In this document: positions 1 to 9,049 of the stretch, piece by piece
How the letters are laid out: the number at the start of each line of letters is the position of its first letter
Numbering within the stretch: position 1 is the stretch's first letter
From: Nocardioidaceae bacterium SCSIO 66511
Lineage (GTDB): Bacteria > Actinomycetota > Actinomycetes > Propionibacteriales > Nocardioidaceae
Assembly (NCBI GenBank): GCA_023100825.1
Contig: CP095846.1
Location: 1,426,001 to 1,490,000, forward strand
Length of the DNA: 64,000 bases
Reading direction: 5' to 3'
Position numbers and translations under genes: made by a program
The notes under the pieces: model-generated
What the model was told of the DNA's origin: nothing
What the model saw: only the letters and a program-made list of their open reading frames with translations
The model's database searches: none

Positions 1-1185
1 ACCGGCACCGGCTGGGTACCCGCCAACCTCGCGATCTCCGCGTCGGGCCACCTCACCGATAACGAGTTCGGTTCGACCGGGGACCTCCGCCTGCTACCCG
101 ACCCGACCACGCGATGCACGATCGAGGCGCGGCGAGACAAGCCTGGCGTCGATATCGTCCTAGCCAACCAGACCGAGCTCGACGGATCACCGTGGACGTG
201 TTGTCCGCGAGGCTTCCTCAGTGAAGTCGTTGACGACCTCGCGGCCGAGGGACTCACTATTCGGGCGTCGTTTGAGCACGAGTTCACCCTCTCCGGGCAG
301 CCGGACTCACAGCCGTTCTCGCTCGATCGCTTCCGACGGGTCGAACCCTTCGGCAGCGAGCTCGTCGCACTGGTCGAGCGGGCTGGGCTCGAACCGGAGA
401 CCTGGCTGCCCGAGTACGGGCCTGGTCAATTCGAGCTGACCTTGCGCCCGGCGCACGCGCTGGCCGCTGCCGATCGGGCGATTCTGCTGCGTGAACTCGT
501 CCGCGACCTTGCGAATGAAGTCGGGCATCCCGCCACCTTCACGCCGGTCGTCAGCGCTGATGGCATCGGCAACGGCGTTCACGTGCACCTGTCCGTCTAC
601 GACACCGACGGCACCCCATTGCTGTACGACCCGGCGCGCCCGGGTGGACTCTCCCGGGTCGGCGGCTCGTTCGCGGCTGGTGTCATCCGCCATGCGCGGG
701 CGCTTTGCGCGCTCACCGCAGCGAGTCCCGTTTCGTACCTTCGCCTCGCACCTGGCAATTGGAGCGCTTCGGCACCGTTTATTGCCGACCGTGACCGCGA
801 GGCAATGCTGCGTATCTGTCCCACCTCTGGCACCGAGGAAGAGGTGGCACGGCAGTACAACCTCGAGTTCCGAGCCGCCGACGCCACTGCGAACCCGTGG
901 TTCGCGCTCGGCGCGATCCTGCGTGCAGGACTCCACGGTGTACGCGCCGGGTACGACCCCGCCGAGGTCGCCCTCGAAGAAGGCGACGGCGTCCGAGCGC
1001 GGGCGGGAGGCCTCCCGTCGAGCCTCGGCGAGGCCCTAGACGAGTTGAGAGCCGATGACGTCGCCCGTGGCTGGTTCGACCCCCTGCTGTTGTCGACGTA
1101 CGAAGCCGTCAAGCGTGCCGACCTGGACGAGGTGGCGAAGCTCGAGGTTCCGGATCTGTGCGAATGGGGAACGCGTGTCTATTGA
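1..1185 (+). CDS. Glutamine-synthetase-like ligase, 5' end outside window
   Basis: The frame is open from base 1, giving 394 visible residues, so the N-terminal beta-grasp part is missing. Three catalytic-domain signatures of the glutamine synthetase I fold are present: GNGVHVHLSV (the NGSGMHxH region), SPVSYLRLAPGNWS (the PxSYxRL region) and EFRAADATANPW (the ExRxPDxxxNP region). The family joins an amine or ammonia to the gamma-carboxyl of glutamate at the expense of ATP. The adjacent amidohydrolase makes the pair look like the two domains of fungal FluG. A downstream FAD oxidase and aminotransferase recall the PuuA-type gamma-glutamyl-amine route, so an amine ligase fits better than housekeeping GlnA. 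Substrate unknown. Confidence 0.88.
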   Translation, partial: TGTGWVPANLAISASGHLTDNEFGSTGDLRLLPDPTTRCTIEARRDKPGVDIVLANQTELDGSPWTCCPRGFLSEVVDDLAAEGLTIRASFEHEFTLSGQPDSQPFSLDRFRRVEPFGSELVALVERAGLEPETWLPEYGPGQFELTLRPAHALAAADRAILLRELVRDLANEVGHPATFTPVVSADGIGNGVHVHLSVYDTDGTPLLYDPARPGGLSRVGGSFAAGVIRHARALCALTAASPVSYLRLAPGNWSASAPFIADRDREAMLRICPTSGTEEEVARQYNLEFRAADATANPWFALGAILRAGLHGVRAGYDPAEVALEEGDGVRARAGGLPSSLGEALDELRADDVARGWFDPLLLSTYEAVKRADLDEVAKLEVPDLCEWGTRVY

Positions 1186-2320
1186 CCGAATTCGAGCCGA
1201 CGTCGCGGCGGCGCCGCTGGTTGATCACCACGTTCACGGTGCGTGGGCAGCCGCGCCGCGTCGTGCCGATTTCGAGCTCATGCTCACCGAGTCCGACCAG
1301 GCCGGGCCACCCGCAACCACTACGTTCGACTCACAAGTCGGCTTTGCCGTCCGCCGCTGGTGCGCGCCCGTACTCGACCTCGAACCGCACGCCAGCGCCG
1401 AGGCATACCTCGCCCGACGTGACGAGTTGGGCAACGATGAGGTCAACGGCCGATTTCTGCAGCAGAGCGGAATAGCCCATTACCTGCTGGAGACCGGGTT
1501 CCGCGGCGACCAGATCCATGGTGTCCACGGCATGGCGACCTCCAGTCGTGCACGAGTCGATGAGGTGGTGCGGCTGGAACCCCTCGCCGAGCAGCTTGCT
1601 GCCTCGGGCGTCGGTGCCGCCGAGTTCCCGGCAGCGTTCGCCGCCCTGCTCGACGAACGCACGCGTGACGCCGTCGGACTCAAGACGATCGTCGCGTACC
1701 GATACGGACTCGACTTCGACTCTGCACCCCCGACGCATCGCGAGATCGTCGATGCAGCCGGGCGCTGGCTCGCCGAAATAGGTGATGGCGAGCCGCGCGT
1801 CACCGACCCGGTGCTCCTTCGGGCGCTGATCTGGGCCGGTGTAGAACGCGGGCTGCCATTGCAGTTCCACGTCGGCTACGGAGATCCGGACCTCGACCTG
1901 CAGCGGTGCGACCCGCTCCGCTTGACCGGCTTCCTCAAGCGAGTCGACTCGACCGGTGTCCCGATCATGCTTCTGCACACGTATCCGTTTCACCGCAATG
2001 CCGGCTACTTGGCACAGATGTTTCCGAACGTCTACATGGATGTCGGACTCGGCGTGAACTACACCGGTGCACGGTCGCGGGCCGTCGTTGCTGAGTCGCT
2101 GGAGCTCGCGCCCTTCTCGAAGGTCTTGTTCTCGACAGATGCGTGGGGCATGCCCGAGTTGCACTATCTCGGTGCGACGCTGTGGCGATCGGGCATGGTT
2201 GCGTCGTTGGCATCGTTCCTCGAAGCCGGAGAGTGGAGTGCCGCCGACGCCGCCCGGGTGGTTCGGCTGATTGCCCATGAGAATGCCCAGCGGGTCTACC
2301 GCCTCGAGGAAACCGCATGA
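1175..2320 (+). CDS. Amidohydrolase-family protein (FluG N-terminal-domain type)
   Basis: A 381-residue TIM-barrel amidohydrolase. The metal motif VDHHVHG lies near residue 16. Later barrel positions include QFHVGYGD, LLHTYPF and LFSTDAWGMPEL, where the final Asp fits the catalytic or metal position. The chosen start is GTG, 11 bases inside the upstream synthetase and preceded by GGGGA, because the metal motif then sits at the usual distance from the N-terminus. The tight overlap implies translational coupling with the synthetase. In FluG the same two domains are one protein. The reaction is probably hydrolysis of a C-N bond or a decarboxylation. Substrate not predictable. Confidence 0.85.
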   Translation: MSIDRIRADVAAAPLVDHHVHGAWAAAPRRADFELMLTESDQAGPPATTTFDSQVGFAVRRWCAPVLDLEPHASAEAYLARRDELGNDEVNGRFLQQSGIAHYLLETGFRGDQIHGVHGMATSSRARVDEVVRLEPLAEQLAASGVGAAEFPAAFAALLDERTRDAVGLKTIVAYRYGLDFDSAPPTHREIVDAAGRWLAEIGDGEPRVTDPVLLRALIWAGVERGLPLQFHVGYGDPDLDLQRCDPLRLTGFLKRVDSTGVPIMLLHTYPFHRNAGYLAQMFPNVYMDVGLGVNYTGARSRAVVAESLELAPFSKVLFSTDAWGMPELHYLGATLWRSGMVASLASFLEAGEWSAADAARVVRLIAHENAQRVYRLEETA

Positions 2321-3480
2321 GCGCGAATCTCTGGGCGAGCCTTGACTCTGGTGCCTCGAAGGCTCGCGCGTTACGTCGGCTGCTGCACGCCGTTCCCGAC
2401 CTGTCCGGTCACGAGGCTCGCACTCGCGACGCCGTCGTGTCGCATCTGCCCGAACCAACTGCCGTTGTCCCGGTCGCCGATCACGGAATGATCCTGCGCT
2501 TCGGACCACCGGGGCCCGCGGTCGGCGTACGCGCCGAGCTCGACGCGCTGCCGGTGCAGGAGCAGACCGACGTCGCATGGGCATCGACATCCGGGAATAT
2601 GCACGCCTGCGGTCACGACGTTCATCTGGCAGCGGCCGCCGCACTATGTCACGCCGTGCACACACTCGAGCTTCCCGTCCCACTGGTGCTTGCCCTGCAG
2701 CCGCGCGAGGAAACGATGCCTTCGGGCGCCCTCGACATCATCGAGTCTGGGCAACTCGATCGCCAACAGGTAGTGACGATGATTGGTGCACACGTGCAGC
2801 CGCTACTCGAACGCGGCCAGGTGGCGTGTAGCGGGGGTTCCGTGAATGCGTCGTCGGACGAGTTTCAGGTCGTGATCAGCGGTGAGGGCGGTCATGGCGC
2901 CTATCCGCACCTCGGCGCGGACCCTGTGCTCGCCCTCAGTCACTTCGTCACCATGGTGCAGCAAGTGGTCTCTCGTGAGTCGGATCCGATGGCACCTGCA
3001 GTCGTCAGTGTCGGCGAGGTGCACGCCGGCTCGTCGGCCAATGTACGACCGGACGAGGCCCGCGCATCGGGCATCGTCCGGGCGATGAGTGCTGACCATC
3101 GCACACTCGTCCTGCGCCGAATCCGCGAGATCGCAGCTGCGGTAGCCATAGCCGGTGGATGTACAGCACAGGTGGAGATCACCGGTGGCGAACCGGTGTT
3201 GGTCAACGACCACGAGCTGGCGGCGCGTACACGTGAGCATCTCGATCGCAGCGGTATCGATACCAGCATTGAGATCCGGTCCTGCGGCGCCGACGACTTT
3301 GCCTTCTACAGCGCGCACGTTCCGTCGCTGATGGCGTTCGTCGGCGTCGGCGCGGCGGCTGGCCAGCTGCACAGCCCCGGCTTTCTGCCCGATGAGGAAG
3401 TGGTGGACCTGACCACCACCACGCTCGCGGCAGGGTACCTCGCGTCGGCGGGCAGATACGGGCTGCAGGCGATCGGATGA
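2317..3480 (+). CDS. M20-family metallo-amidohydrolase (IAA-amino-acid / hippurate hydrolase type)
   Basis: A 387-residue M20D-like protein. MHACGHDVHL (about residues 91-100) supplies the first metal ligands and REETMPSGA the Glu pair. GGHGAYPHLGADPV marks the lid or dimerisation domain. The C-terminal part has QLHSPGFLPDEEV, with the last His ligand. The family cleaves amide bonds of N-acyl amino acids. The ATG overlaps the previous stop as ATGA, so it belongs to the same operon. In this context it could release glutamate or an acid from an N-acylated intermediate. Confidence 0.87.
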   Translation: MSANLWASLDSGASKARALRRLLHAVPDLSGHEARTRDAVVSHLPEPTAVVPVADHGMILRFGPPGPAVGVRAELDALPVQEQTDVAWASTSGNMHACGHDVHLAAAAALCHAVHTLELPVPLVLALQPREETMPSGALDIIESGQLDRQQVVTMIGAHVQPLLERGQVACSGGSVNASSDEFQVVISGEGGHGAYPHLGADPVLALSHFVTMVQQVVSRESDPMAPAVVSVGEVHAGSSANVRPDEARASGIVRAMSADHRTLVLRRIREIAAAVAIAGGCTAQVEITGGEPVLVNDHELAARTREHLDRSGIDTSIEIRSCGADDFAFYSAHVPSLMAFVGVGAAAGQLHSPGFLPDEEVVDLTTTTLAAGYLASAGRYGLQAIG

Positions 3481-4454
3481 GCAACGCACGCAGCCTGCTC
3501 GCGGGCCGACCGGACATGACGCCCGCGCGGGCAGAGCGTCTGCTCTCTGAGCACTGGGGACTCGTGGCGCAGGTTCGACCACTCAGCTCAGAACGGGATC
3601 TGAACTTCGCGGTCGCGGTCGGCGGTGTGGACCGATACGTTCTGAAGGTCGCGAATGGCCTTGATCCGCGATCGGCTGTCGACCTCCAACAGGAAATGAT
3701 GATGCGGCTGCTCGATCGTGGGCTGCCCGTGCCCGATGTCGTTCCGACGGGCGGCAGCAGCACGGTTTGCTGCGGCGATCACCCGGTCTGGCTCATCGGG
3801 CTGCTCCCTGGCTCGCCGATGGCGTACTCGGAGCCGACGGACGAGACCTTCGTGCAGCTCGGTCGGCTCATCGGCCGAGTCAGTTTGGCACTGGACGGCT
3901 TCGACCACCCGGGCGCTCGTCGTTCGATGCAATGGGACGTGCAGCGTGCCGACAATGTCATCGCGCACTATCGACCGTACGTGCGTGACAGCACGCGCGG
4001 TGCGCTCCTTGATCGAGAACTCACACACTTGCAGCGTCGCGTTCTTCCCGTGCTGGACCATCTGCCGCGCACGGTGGTGCACAACGATGCGAACGACCAC
4101 AATGTGCTGGTCGATGAGCGTGGCGACATCACCGGACTCATCGACTTTGGAGACGCCCTGCACAGCGTTCGAATTCACGACCTGGCAGTTGCGTGCGCGT
4201 ATGCGATGCTCGACCGCGACGACCCGACGACGGTCGCCGAGCGCATCATCGCAGCGTACGAAGCCGAATTTGCAGCGACCGATGTCGAGCTGACCGCCGT
4301 ACCCCACCTCATCCGCGCTCGGCTCGCGACGAGCGTTGCGATCTCGGCCTACCAGTCCCGCGACGTCGACGATCCCTACTTGAGGGTCTCCGAGGAAGCG
4401 GCTTGGACATTGTTGGAACGCTGGGAAGGTGGGGCACCATGGCCGACATCGTGA
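3477..4454 (+). CDS. APH-fold small-molecule kinase (homoserine / hydroxylysine / choline kinase-like)
   Basis: A 325-residue phosphotransferase of the aminoglycoside-phosphotransferase fold. VVHNDANDHNVLVDE carries the catalytic Asp and Asn (HxDxxxxN class), and GLIDFGDA carries the magnesium-binding Asp. The N-terminal lobe has YVLKVAN with the ATP-contacting Lys. It overlaps the M20 gene (ATGA) and runs 16 bases into the aminotransferase gene. A kinase paired with a class III aminotransferase-like enzyme recalls hydroxylysine kinase with phosphohydroxylysine phospho-lyase, or ethanolamine phosphorylation with its phospho-lyase. A catabolic kinase is therefore more likely than drug resistance. 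Confidence 0.82.
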   Translation: MSNARSLLAGRPDMTPARAERLLSEHWGLVAQVRPLSSERDLNFAVAVGGVDRYVLKVANGLDPRSAVDLQQEMMMRLLDRGLPVPDVVPTGGSSTVCCGDHPVWLIGLLPGSPMAYSEPTDETFVQLGRLIGRVSLALDGFDHPGARRSMQWDVQRADNVIAHYRPYVRDSTRGALLDRELTHLQRRVLPVLDHLPRTVVHNDANDHNVLVDERGDITGLIDFGDALHSVRIHDLAVACAYAMLDRDDPTTVAERIIAAYEAEFAATDVELTAVPHLIRARLATSVAISAYQSRDVDDPYLRVSEEAAWTLLERWEGGAPWPTS

Positions 4455-5734
4455 ACGACATCCTGCGACGGCGACGCGAACACATCGCACCCGGCCTTTC
4501 TGTGTTGTACAGCGACGACCCGATCCACGTCGTCCGTGCAGCCGGGCAATACCTCTATGACGACTCGGGCGCCGCGTACCTGGACTGCATGAACAACGTG
4601 CCGCATGTCGGCCACTGCCACCCGCGGGTGGCAGACGCCGTTGCTCGTCAGTTCGCCACCTTGAACACCAACTCCCGACTGCTCTACGACCAGCTTGCGG
4701 AGTACGCCGAGCGGCTCTGCGCACTCGTCCCTGATCCGCTGGAAGTCTGCTACTTCGTCAACTCCGGCAGTGAGGCGAACGAGCTCGCACTACGCCTCAT
4801 GCGTGCCGCAACCGGGCGACGCGGCGTCGTCGCGTTGTCCGGCGCCTACCATGGCAACACGACCTCGCTGGTTGATATCAGTCCCTACAAGTTCGATGGG
4901 CGAGGCGGCCAGGGTCGACCTCGCCACGTTCAGGTGGCGCCTGCACCGGACGCCTATCGCGGGCCACATCGTGATGAGGGAGCGGTCGAGTCGTACACGC
5001 AAGAGGTCGACGACGCTCTTCGGCGTGGTGAGCGCGACGGATTCGCGGCTGGAGCGTTCATTTCCGAAGCCCTCATGGGAACGGCTGGGCAGATCCATCC
5101 ACCCGAGGGCTATCTCCCCGGTGCGTATGCACGAGCACGCGATCACGGCGCTCTTGTCATTGCAGACGAGGTCCAGGTCGGATTCGGCCGTGTAGGTCAG
5201 GAGTTTTGGGCGTTTCGCGCCATGGGTGCGACGCCGGACATACTGACGCTCGGAAAGCCGATCGGCAACAGCTATCCGCTCGGAGCAGTGATCACAACGC
5301 GAGAGATCGCCGCGGAGTTCGACAACGGGATGGAGTACTTCAACACCTTCGGGGGCAGCCCGGTCGCGTGCGCGGCCGGACTCGCGGTGCTCGACGTACT
5401 GCGCGACGAAGAACTCCCTGAGCATGCCGAGAAGGTGGGAGATCACCTGCTCTCTCGGCTTCGCGAACTCGGTGAGACTCACGAGGCGATCGGAGACGTT
5501 CGTGGCCTCGGGCTGTTTATCGGCGTGGAGATCGTGGCCGATCGAGCGACGCGGACACCGGCAAGCGATGTTGCGCGTCATATCGTCACCCGCCTGCGCG
5601 CCGAACGGATTCTCATCTCGACGGACGGCCCGGACGACAATGTGCTGAAGATCAAGCCTCCGTTGGCGTTCGATGCCGATGATGCTGATCGGTTGGCTGA
5701 CGCCATCCATCGCGCATTGATCGCGATGGAGTAG
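4439..5734 (+). CDS. Class III PLP aminotransferase or amino-alcohol-phosphate phospho-lyase
   Basis: The 431-residue protein has the class III landmarks: [14 protein letters not shown] (cofactor phosphate binding), [21 protein letters not shown] (Asp contacting the PLP ring) and [12 protein letters not shown], whose Lys should form the Schiff base. A longer frame opens upstream, but the ATG at 4439 is chosen. It lies 16 bases before the kinase stop, follows GGGAAGGTGGG and gives a normal N-terminus. The paired kinase and the general resemblance to AGXT2L-type enzymes suggest elimination of phosphate and ammonia from a phosphorylated amino alcohol. Ordinary omega-amine transamination is equally possible. 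Confidence 0.85.
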   Translation: MADIVNDILRRRREHIAPGLSVLYSDDPIHVVRAAGQYLYDDSGAAYLDCMNNVPHVGHCHPRVADAVARQFATLNTNSRLLYDQLAEYAERLCALVPDPLEVCYFVNSGSEANELALRLMRAATGRRGVVALSGAYHGNTTSLVDISPYKFDGRGGQGRPRHVQVAPAPDAYRGPHRDEGAVESYTQEVDDALRRGERDGFAAGAFISEALMGTAGQIHPPEGYLPGAYARARDHGALVIADEVQVGFGRVGQEFWAFRAMGATPDILTLGKPIGNSYPLGAVITTREIAAEFDNGMEYFNTFGGSPVACAAGLAVLDVLRDEELPEHAEKVGDHLLSRLRELGETHEAIGDVRGLGLFIGVEIVADRATRTPASDVARHIVTRLRAERILISTDGPDDNVLKIKPPLAFDADDADRLADAIHRALIAME

Positions 5735-5861
5735 TGCCAACGATTCGTTGGGTGCTGCTTTTCCGGCAGGTCGCCGAAGAGCCTGTCTCAGGCGTCCGAT
5801 CGTGGTTGCCAGCGACATCGCCGGTCACCATGGCGTGCATATTGCGTGTTGGTGATGACCG

Positions 5862-5907
5862 TTGACAACGCGCAATACTCCTGCCTAGTGTTCAGTCATA
5901 GTGAACG
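5862..5907 (+). promoter_or_regulatory. Probable promoter with GTTCA/TGAAC operator before the symporter gene
   Basis: TTGACA (5862-5867) is followed after 18 bases by TAGTGT (5886-5891). An inverted repeat TTCA-N7-TGAA covers roughly 5891-5905, and a further GTTCA follows at once. The placement at and just after the -10 suggests repressor binding. The 219-bp gap before the symporter shows that a second transcript starts here. Confidence 0.5.
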
Positions 5908-5953
5908 GTGTTCAATATGGGCACCGTCGTTCGTTGGCAGGGAGTTGAATCCC

Positions 5954-7369
5954 ATGACGATCGTCGAAGTGATCGTCGTCGCATACGTACTCGGAGTGCT
6001 TGGCTTGGCGCTCCGGCTGCGGAACCGGACGAAGAACCTCGACGACTTCTTTGTCGGTGGTCGTTCGTTCTCGCTTTGGTACAACGTCAATACGCTCGCG
6101 GCGACGGCGATCGGTTCGGGCACGACGATCGGCGTCGCAGGGATGACCTACGCAGACGGCATCTCTGCGGGTTGGATCCTCATCGGTTTCGCGATCGGGT
6201 TCGGCCTTATCGCGGTGCTGATCGCAGAGCCGTTGCACCGGATGAAGTCGGTGACGATGACCGACGTCATCGGTGATCGCTTCGGCGATCGCGCCCGCGC
6301 GATCGCGAGCGTGCTGATCCTCGTTCAATACTTCGGCATCGCGGCAGCTCAGGTGCTCGCCCTCGGCCTCATGACTGCGTCACTTCTCGACATCTCGCTT
6401 ACTCTGTCGATCATCACGATGGGTTCAGTGATGATCGTCTACACCGTCGTCGGCGGGCTGCTCTCGATCTCGCTCGTCGACATCTTCCAGATGACGCTGA
6501 TCGCAATCGGAATCATGGTCGTCCTGCCCTACGTCGGTTTGGACGAGGTCGGCGGCGCGGGCGGTCTTTCCGACGGTCTCAGTAGCGACTACTTCAACCC
6601 CACAGCGATGGGCGCCGCCGGCCTGATAGGCATGCTGGCATGGATCATTCCCCAGGGGTTCTTGTCGCAGGAGTTATGGATCAGAGTACTCGCTTCCAAG
6701 AGTCCGTCCGTCGCGCGACGGTCGACCCTGATCGCGTCGTTCGCGGTCTATCTCCCGTACATGGTTTCGATCCTCGTCATTGGCCTGTGCGGGGCCGTGC
6801 TCCTTCCCGGCATCAATCCCGACACCGTTATTCCCCGGTTGATCACTGAGTACACGCCACCGGTCGTCCAGGGGGTGTTGTTCGCCGCCCTGCTGTCAGT
6901 ACTCATGTCCACGGCGACATCCGTGATGCTCGTGGCCGGATCGAACCTCATCAAGGATGTCGTGCTGCGGATCGACCGCAGGCCCCACTCAGACAGGTCG
7001 TTGCTGATCGCCTCGAAGCTGGGAGTGATCGTCGTCGGCGCGCTCTCGATCGTGCTCGCGCTGAGCGCAGACGGGATCATCGAGCTTATGCAGAATGTCG
7101 CGACCCCTTACGTCGGCGCACTATTCCCGATCGTGCTTGCGGTCTTCTTCTGGCCGCGGGCGAGCGCGACGGCGGCCCTGGCGACGATGCTTGTGTCGAT
7201 CGTGCTGTCGACGATCCTGTACGCGACTGACTGGACGGTGTGGGATCTGCATCCGATCGTGATCAACCTCTGTGCGAGCACCGTGACCCTCGCACTCGTG
7301 TCCTTCGCGATACCGAACAAGCACACGACCACCACGGTCCCCCGTGACGCAACGACAGAGGAGGCATGA
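5954..7369 (+). CDS. Sodium:solute symporter (SSS family)
   Basis: A 471-residue polytopic membrane protein with about a dozen hydrophobic helices. The first is TIVEVIVVAYVLGVLGLAL and the typical SSS segment NLDDFFVGGRSF follows. The annotated start is the ATG preceded by GGGAG. An earlier in-frame start would add an implausible hydrophilic leader. The family couples sodium entry to uptake of amino acids, organic acids or similar solutes. It follows the five enzyme genes and is followed by a tiny membrane protein, a Rid protein and an oxidase, so it probably imports the cluster's substrate. Confidence 0.88.
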   Translation: MTIVEVIVVAYVLGVLGLALRLRNRTKNLDDFFVGGRSFSLWYNVNTLAATAIGSGTTIGVAGMTYADGISAGWILIGFAIGFGLIAVLIAEPLHRMKSVTMTDVIGDRFGDRARAIASVLILVQYFGIAAAQVLALGLMTASLLDISLTLSIITMGSVMIVYTVVGGLLSISLVDIFQMTLIAIGIMVVLPYVGLDEVGGAGGLSDGLSSDYFNPTAMGAAGLIGMLAWIIPQGFLSQELWIRVLASKSPSVARRSTLIASFAVYLPYMVSILVIGLCGAVLLPGINPDTVIPRLITEYTPPVVQGVLFAALLSVLMSTATSVMLVAGSNLIKDVVLRIDRRPHSDRSLLIASKLGVIVVGALSIVLALSADGIIELMQNVATPYVGALFPIVLAVFFWPRASATAALATMLVSIVLSTILYATDWTVWDLHPIVINLCASTVTLALVSFAIPNKHTTTTVPRDATTEEA

Positions 7370-7372
7370 GTC

Positions 7373-7480
7373 ATGGACGGGTTCACTATTGCCGTCGTCG
7401 GGATGGGGTTCGTTGTCACCGCGATGCTCCTCGGCGGATTCCTACGCGAGGTCCTGCGTGAGCGGCGCGACCGTTACTGA
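7373..7480 (+). CDS. 35-residue single-span membrane protein, possible symporter accessory subunit
   Basis: This short frame begins three bases after the symporter stop and encodes about 20 hydrophobic residues (FTIAVVGMGFVVTAMLLGGF) and then a charged tail (REVLRERRDRY). It is preceded by a purine-rich GAGGAGGCATGAG stretch, so translation is plausible. Several bacterial sodium symporters have tiny membrane partners, and position and topology fit such a role. The size prevents a firm family assignment. Confidence 0.6.
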   Translation: MDGFTIAVVGMGFVVTAMLLGGFLREVLRERRDRY

Positions 7481-7509
7481 CCAACCCTTCTACCCAACGA
7501 GAGATCCCT

Positions 7510-7902
7510 ATGCTTGAGCGAATCCAGGACGGCGGCGGCTTCGAGGAGAAGGCCGGCTACTGCCGTGCCGTCAAAGCCGGTGCGACCATCAGCGTCAGCG
7601 GTACGATCGCGTCGGCGCCCGAAGGAGTAGCCCTCGCGGACCTCGACACCTACGAGCAGACGGCCGCCGGGCTGCGCCGCTCCCTCGAGGCTGTCCGCGA
7701 GCTTGGCGGCGCCGTCGAGACGGTGACACGTACACGGGTGTATCTCGCGCCGGGAGCCGTCTGGCAGCAGATGGTGCGCGCTCACCACGAGATCTTCGCC
7801 GATGCGCGCCCTGCTAACACAACGGTCTACGTGTCTGCCCTCATCCCGCCCGGCGCACTTGTCGAGGTGGAGCTCGAGGCCGTCACTGAGGTATCGAGGT
7901 GA
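7510..7902 (+). CDS. Rid-family (RidA/YjgF-like) protein with displaced active-site Arg
   Basis: A 130-residue single-domain YjgF/YER057c/UK114 protein. RidA deaminates reactive enamine/imine intermediates formed by PLP enzymes or amine oxidases. The C-terminal segment ARPANTTVYVSAL aligns with the RidA PARSTVxV motif, but the position of the catalytic Arg is Asn and the nearest Arg is three residues earlier. That is typical of the non-RidA Rid subfamilies, so the activity may differ. Its location between transporter and amine oxidase fits imine handling. The stop overlaps the next start. Confidence 0.85.
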   Translation: MLERIQDGGGFEEKAGYCRAVKAGATISVSGTIASAPEGVALADLDTYEQTAAGLRRSLEAVRELGGAVETVTRTRVYLAPGAVWQQMVRAHHEIFADARPANTTVYVSALIPPGALVEVELEAVTEVSR

Positions 7903-9044
7903 GCACACGACGTGTCGACCTCGTGGTCGTCGGAGCTGGCGTCATCGGACTGTCGATCGCTTGGCGACTCGCGAAGGCGGGAGACAGCTGCACCGTCTTC
8001 GACGGACGTGGCATCGGGTCGGGCATGACCGCGATCCAACCTGGTGGCATCCGTACGCAGTGGAGCAGCGAGCTGGCCTGTGAAATGGCCCTGGAATCGT
8101 ACGACTTCTACCGGGAGATCGACGCCCGGCTGCAGCCAGGTCAGGATCCGGCGTTCGATGCATGCGGTTATGTCTTCGCGGCGGCGAAGCCGGAGACATT
8201 GGCCGATCTTGAACGCGGTGTCGAGCTGCAAAACGCCAAGGGAATCGGCAGCGAGATGCTGGGCGCTGACGAAATCGCCGAGCTCGTGCCCGGAATCGAC
8301 CCGTCGGTCACAATCGGCGGCGTGTACAACGCCACGGACGGGTATTTCGACCACCCCGGCGCCGTCGCCACCGCCTTCGCGGAGGCAGCGATCAGGGCGG
8401 GTGCACAGTACGAGGCGAAACACGTCGAGCGCATCGACCGAATGGCCGACGGGTGGAACGTCGTACTCCGTGGTGGCGACACCATGGTTGCGTCGTCCGT
8501 GATCGTCGCCGCGGGAGCAGGGTCCGCGAGCCTGGTCGCGCCACACTCGGATCCCGTCCCGCTCGACAGCGAGCCGAGATATCTCTTCTACAGCAACCGG
8601 ATTCGACCGTTCTTGGTCCGCCCGCTCGTGGTCTTCGCTGATGAGCACTTCGCCGTGAAGCATCTGGCGGACGGCAGCGTACTGGCCTCGAACCTGAGTC
8701 ACGGCCACGACGGCTCTCCAGACGAAACCGCCTGGCGCAAGGAGGTCACCCAGACGGCACGTCGTCTGGTCCCGTTGCTCGAGCACGTGAGGTACCCCGT
8801 CCTAGTTGAGGGTACGTACGACGTCACACCAGACCAGCAGCCGATACTCGGCCCCGTGCCCGGCGCCACAGGGCTGTACCTCGCCGCGGGGATGAACGGT
8901 CGCGGAATGATGATGGCTCCCGCAATCGGCCGGATGATGGCCGATGCCGTTGCCAACGACGACGCGAGTGCAATCCCGTCAGAGCTGCAGATTTCCAGGT
9001 TCACGTCTGGGCGCCCAACGCGCGGCGAGGCGCGGGTCATCTGA
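7899..9044 (+). CDS. FAD-dependent amine oxidoreductase of the DAO family
   Basis: The 381-residue protein starts with a Rossmann FAD motif, VVVGAGVIGLSIAWRLA. It ends with the DAO-family segment TPDQQPILGPVPGATGLYLAAGMNGRGMM. It is therefore related to sarcosine/glycine oxidase and PuuB-type gamma-glutamyl-amine oxidases, which oxidise a C-N bond to an imine. The GTG start overlaps the Rid gene stop (GTGA). With the synthetase at the start of the cluster this gives ligase, oxidase, imine deaminase and hydrolase functions in one locus. It is the last intact gene before integrative-element DNA. Confidence 0.86.
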   Translation: MSTRRVDLVVVGAGVIGLSIAWRLAKAGDSCTVFDGRGIGSGMTAIQPGGIRTQWSSELACEMALESYDFYREIDARLQPGQDPAFDACGYVFAAAKPETLADLERGVELQNAKGIGSEMLGADEIAELVPGIDPSVTIGGVYNATDGYFDHPGAVATAFAEAAIRAGAQYEAKHVERIDRMADGWNVVLRGGDTMVASSVIVAAGAGSASLVAPHSDPVPLDSEPRYLFYSNRIRPFLVRPLVVFADEHFAVKHLADGSVLASNLSHGHDGSPDETAWRKEVTQTARRLVPLLEHVRYPVLVEGTYDVTPDQQPILGPVPGATGLYLAAGMNGRGMMMAPAIGRMMADAVANDDASAIPSELQISRFTSGRPTRGEARVI

Positions 9045-9049
9045 GCGCT

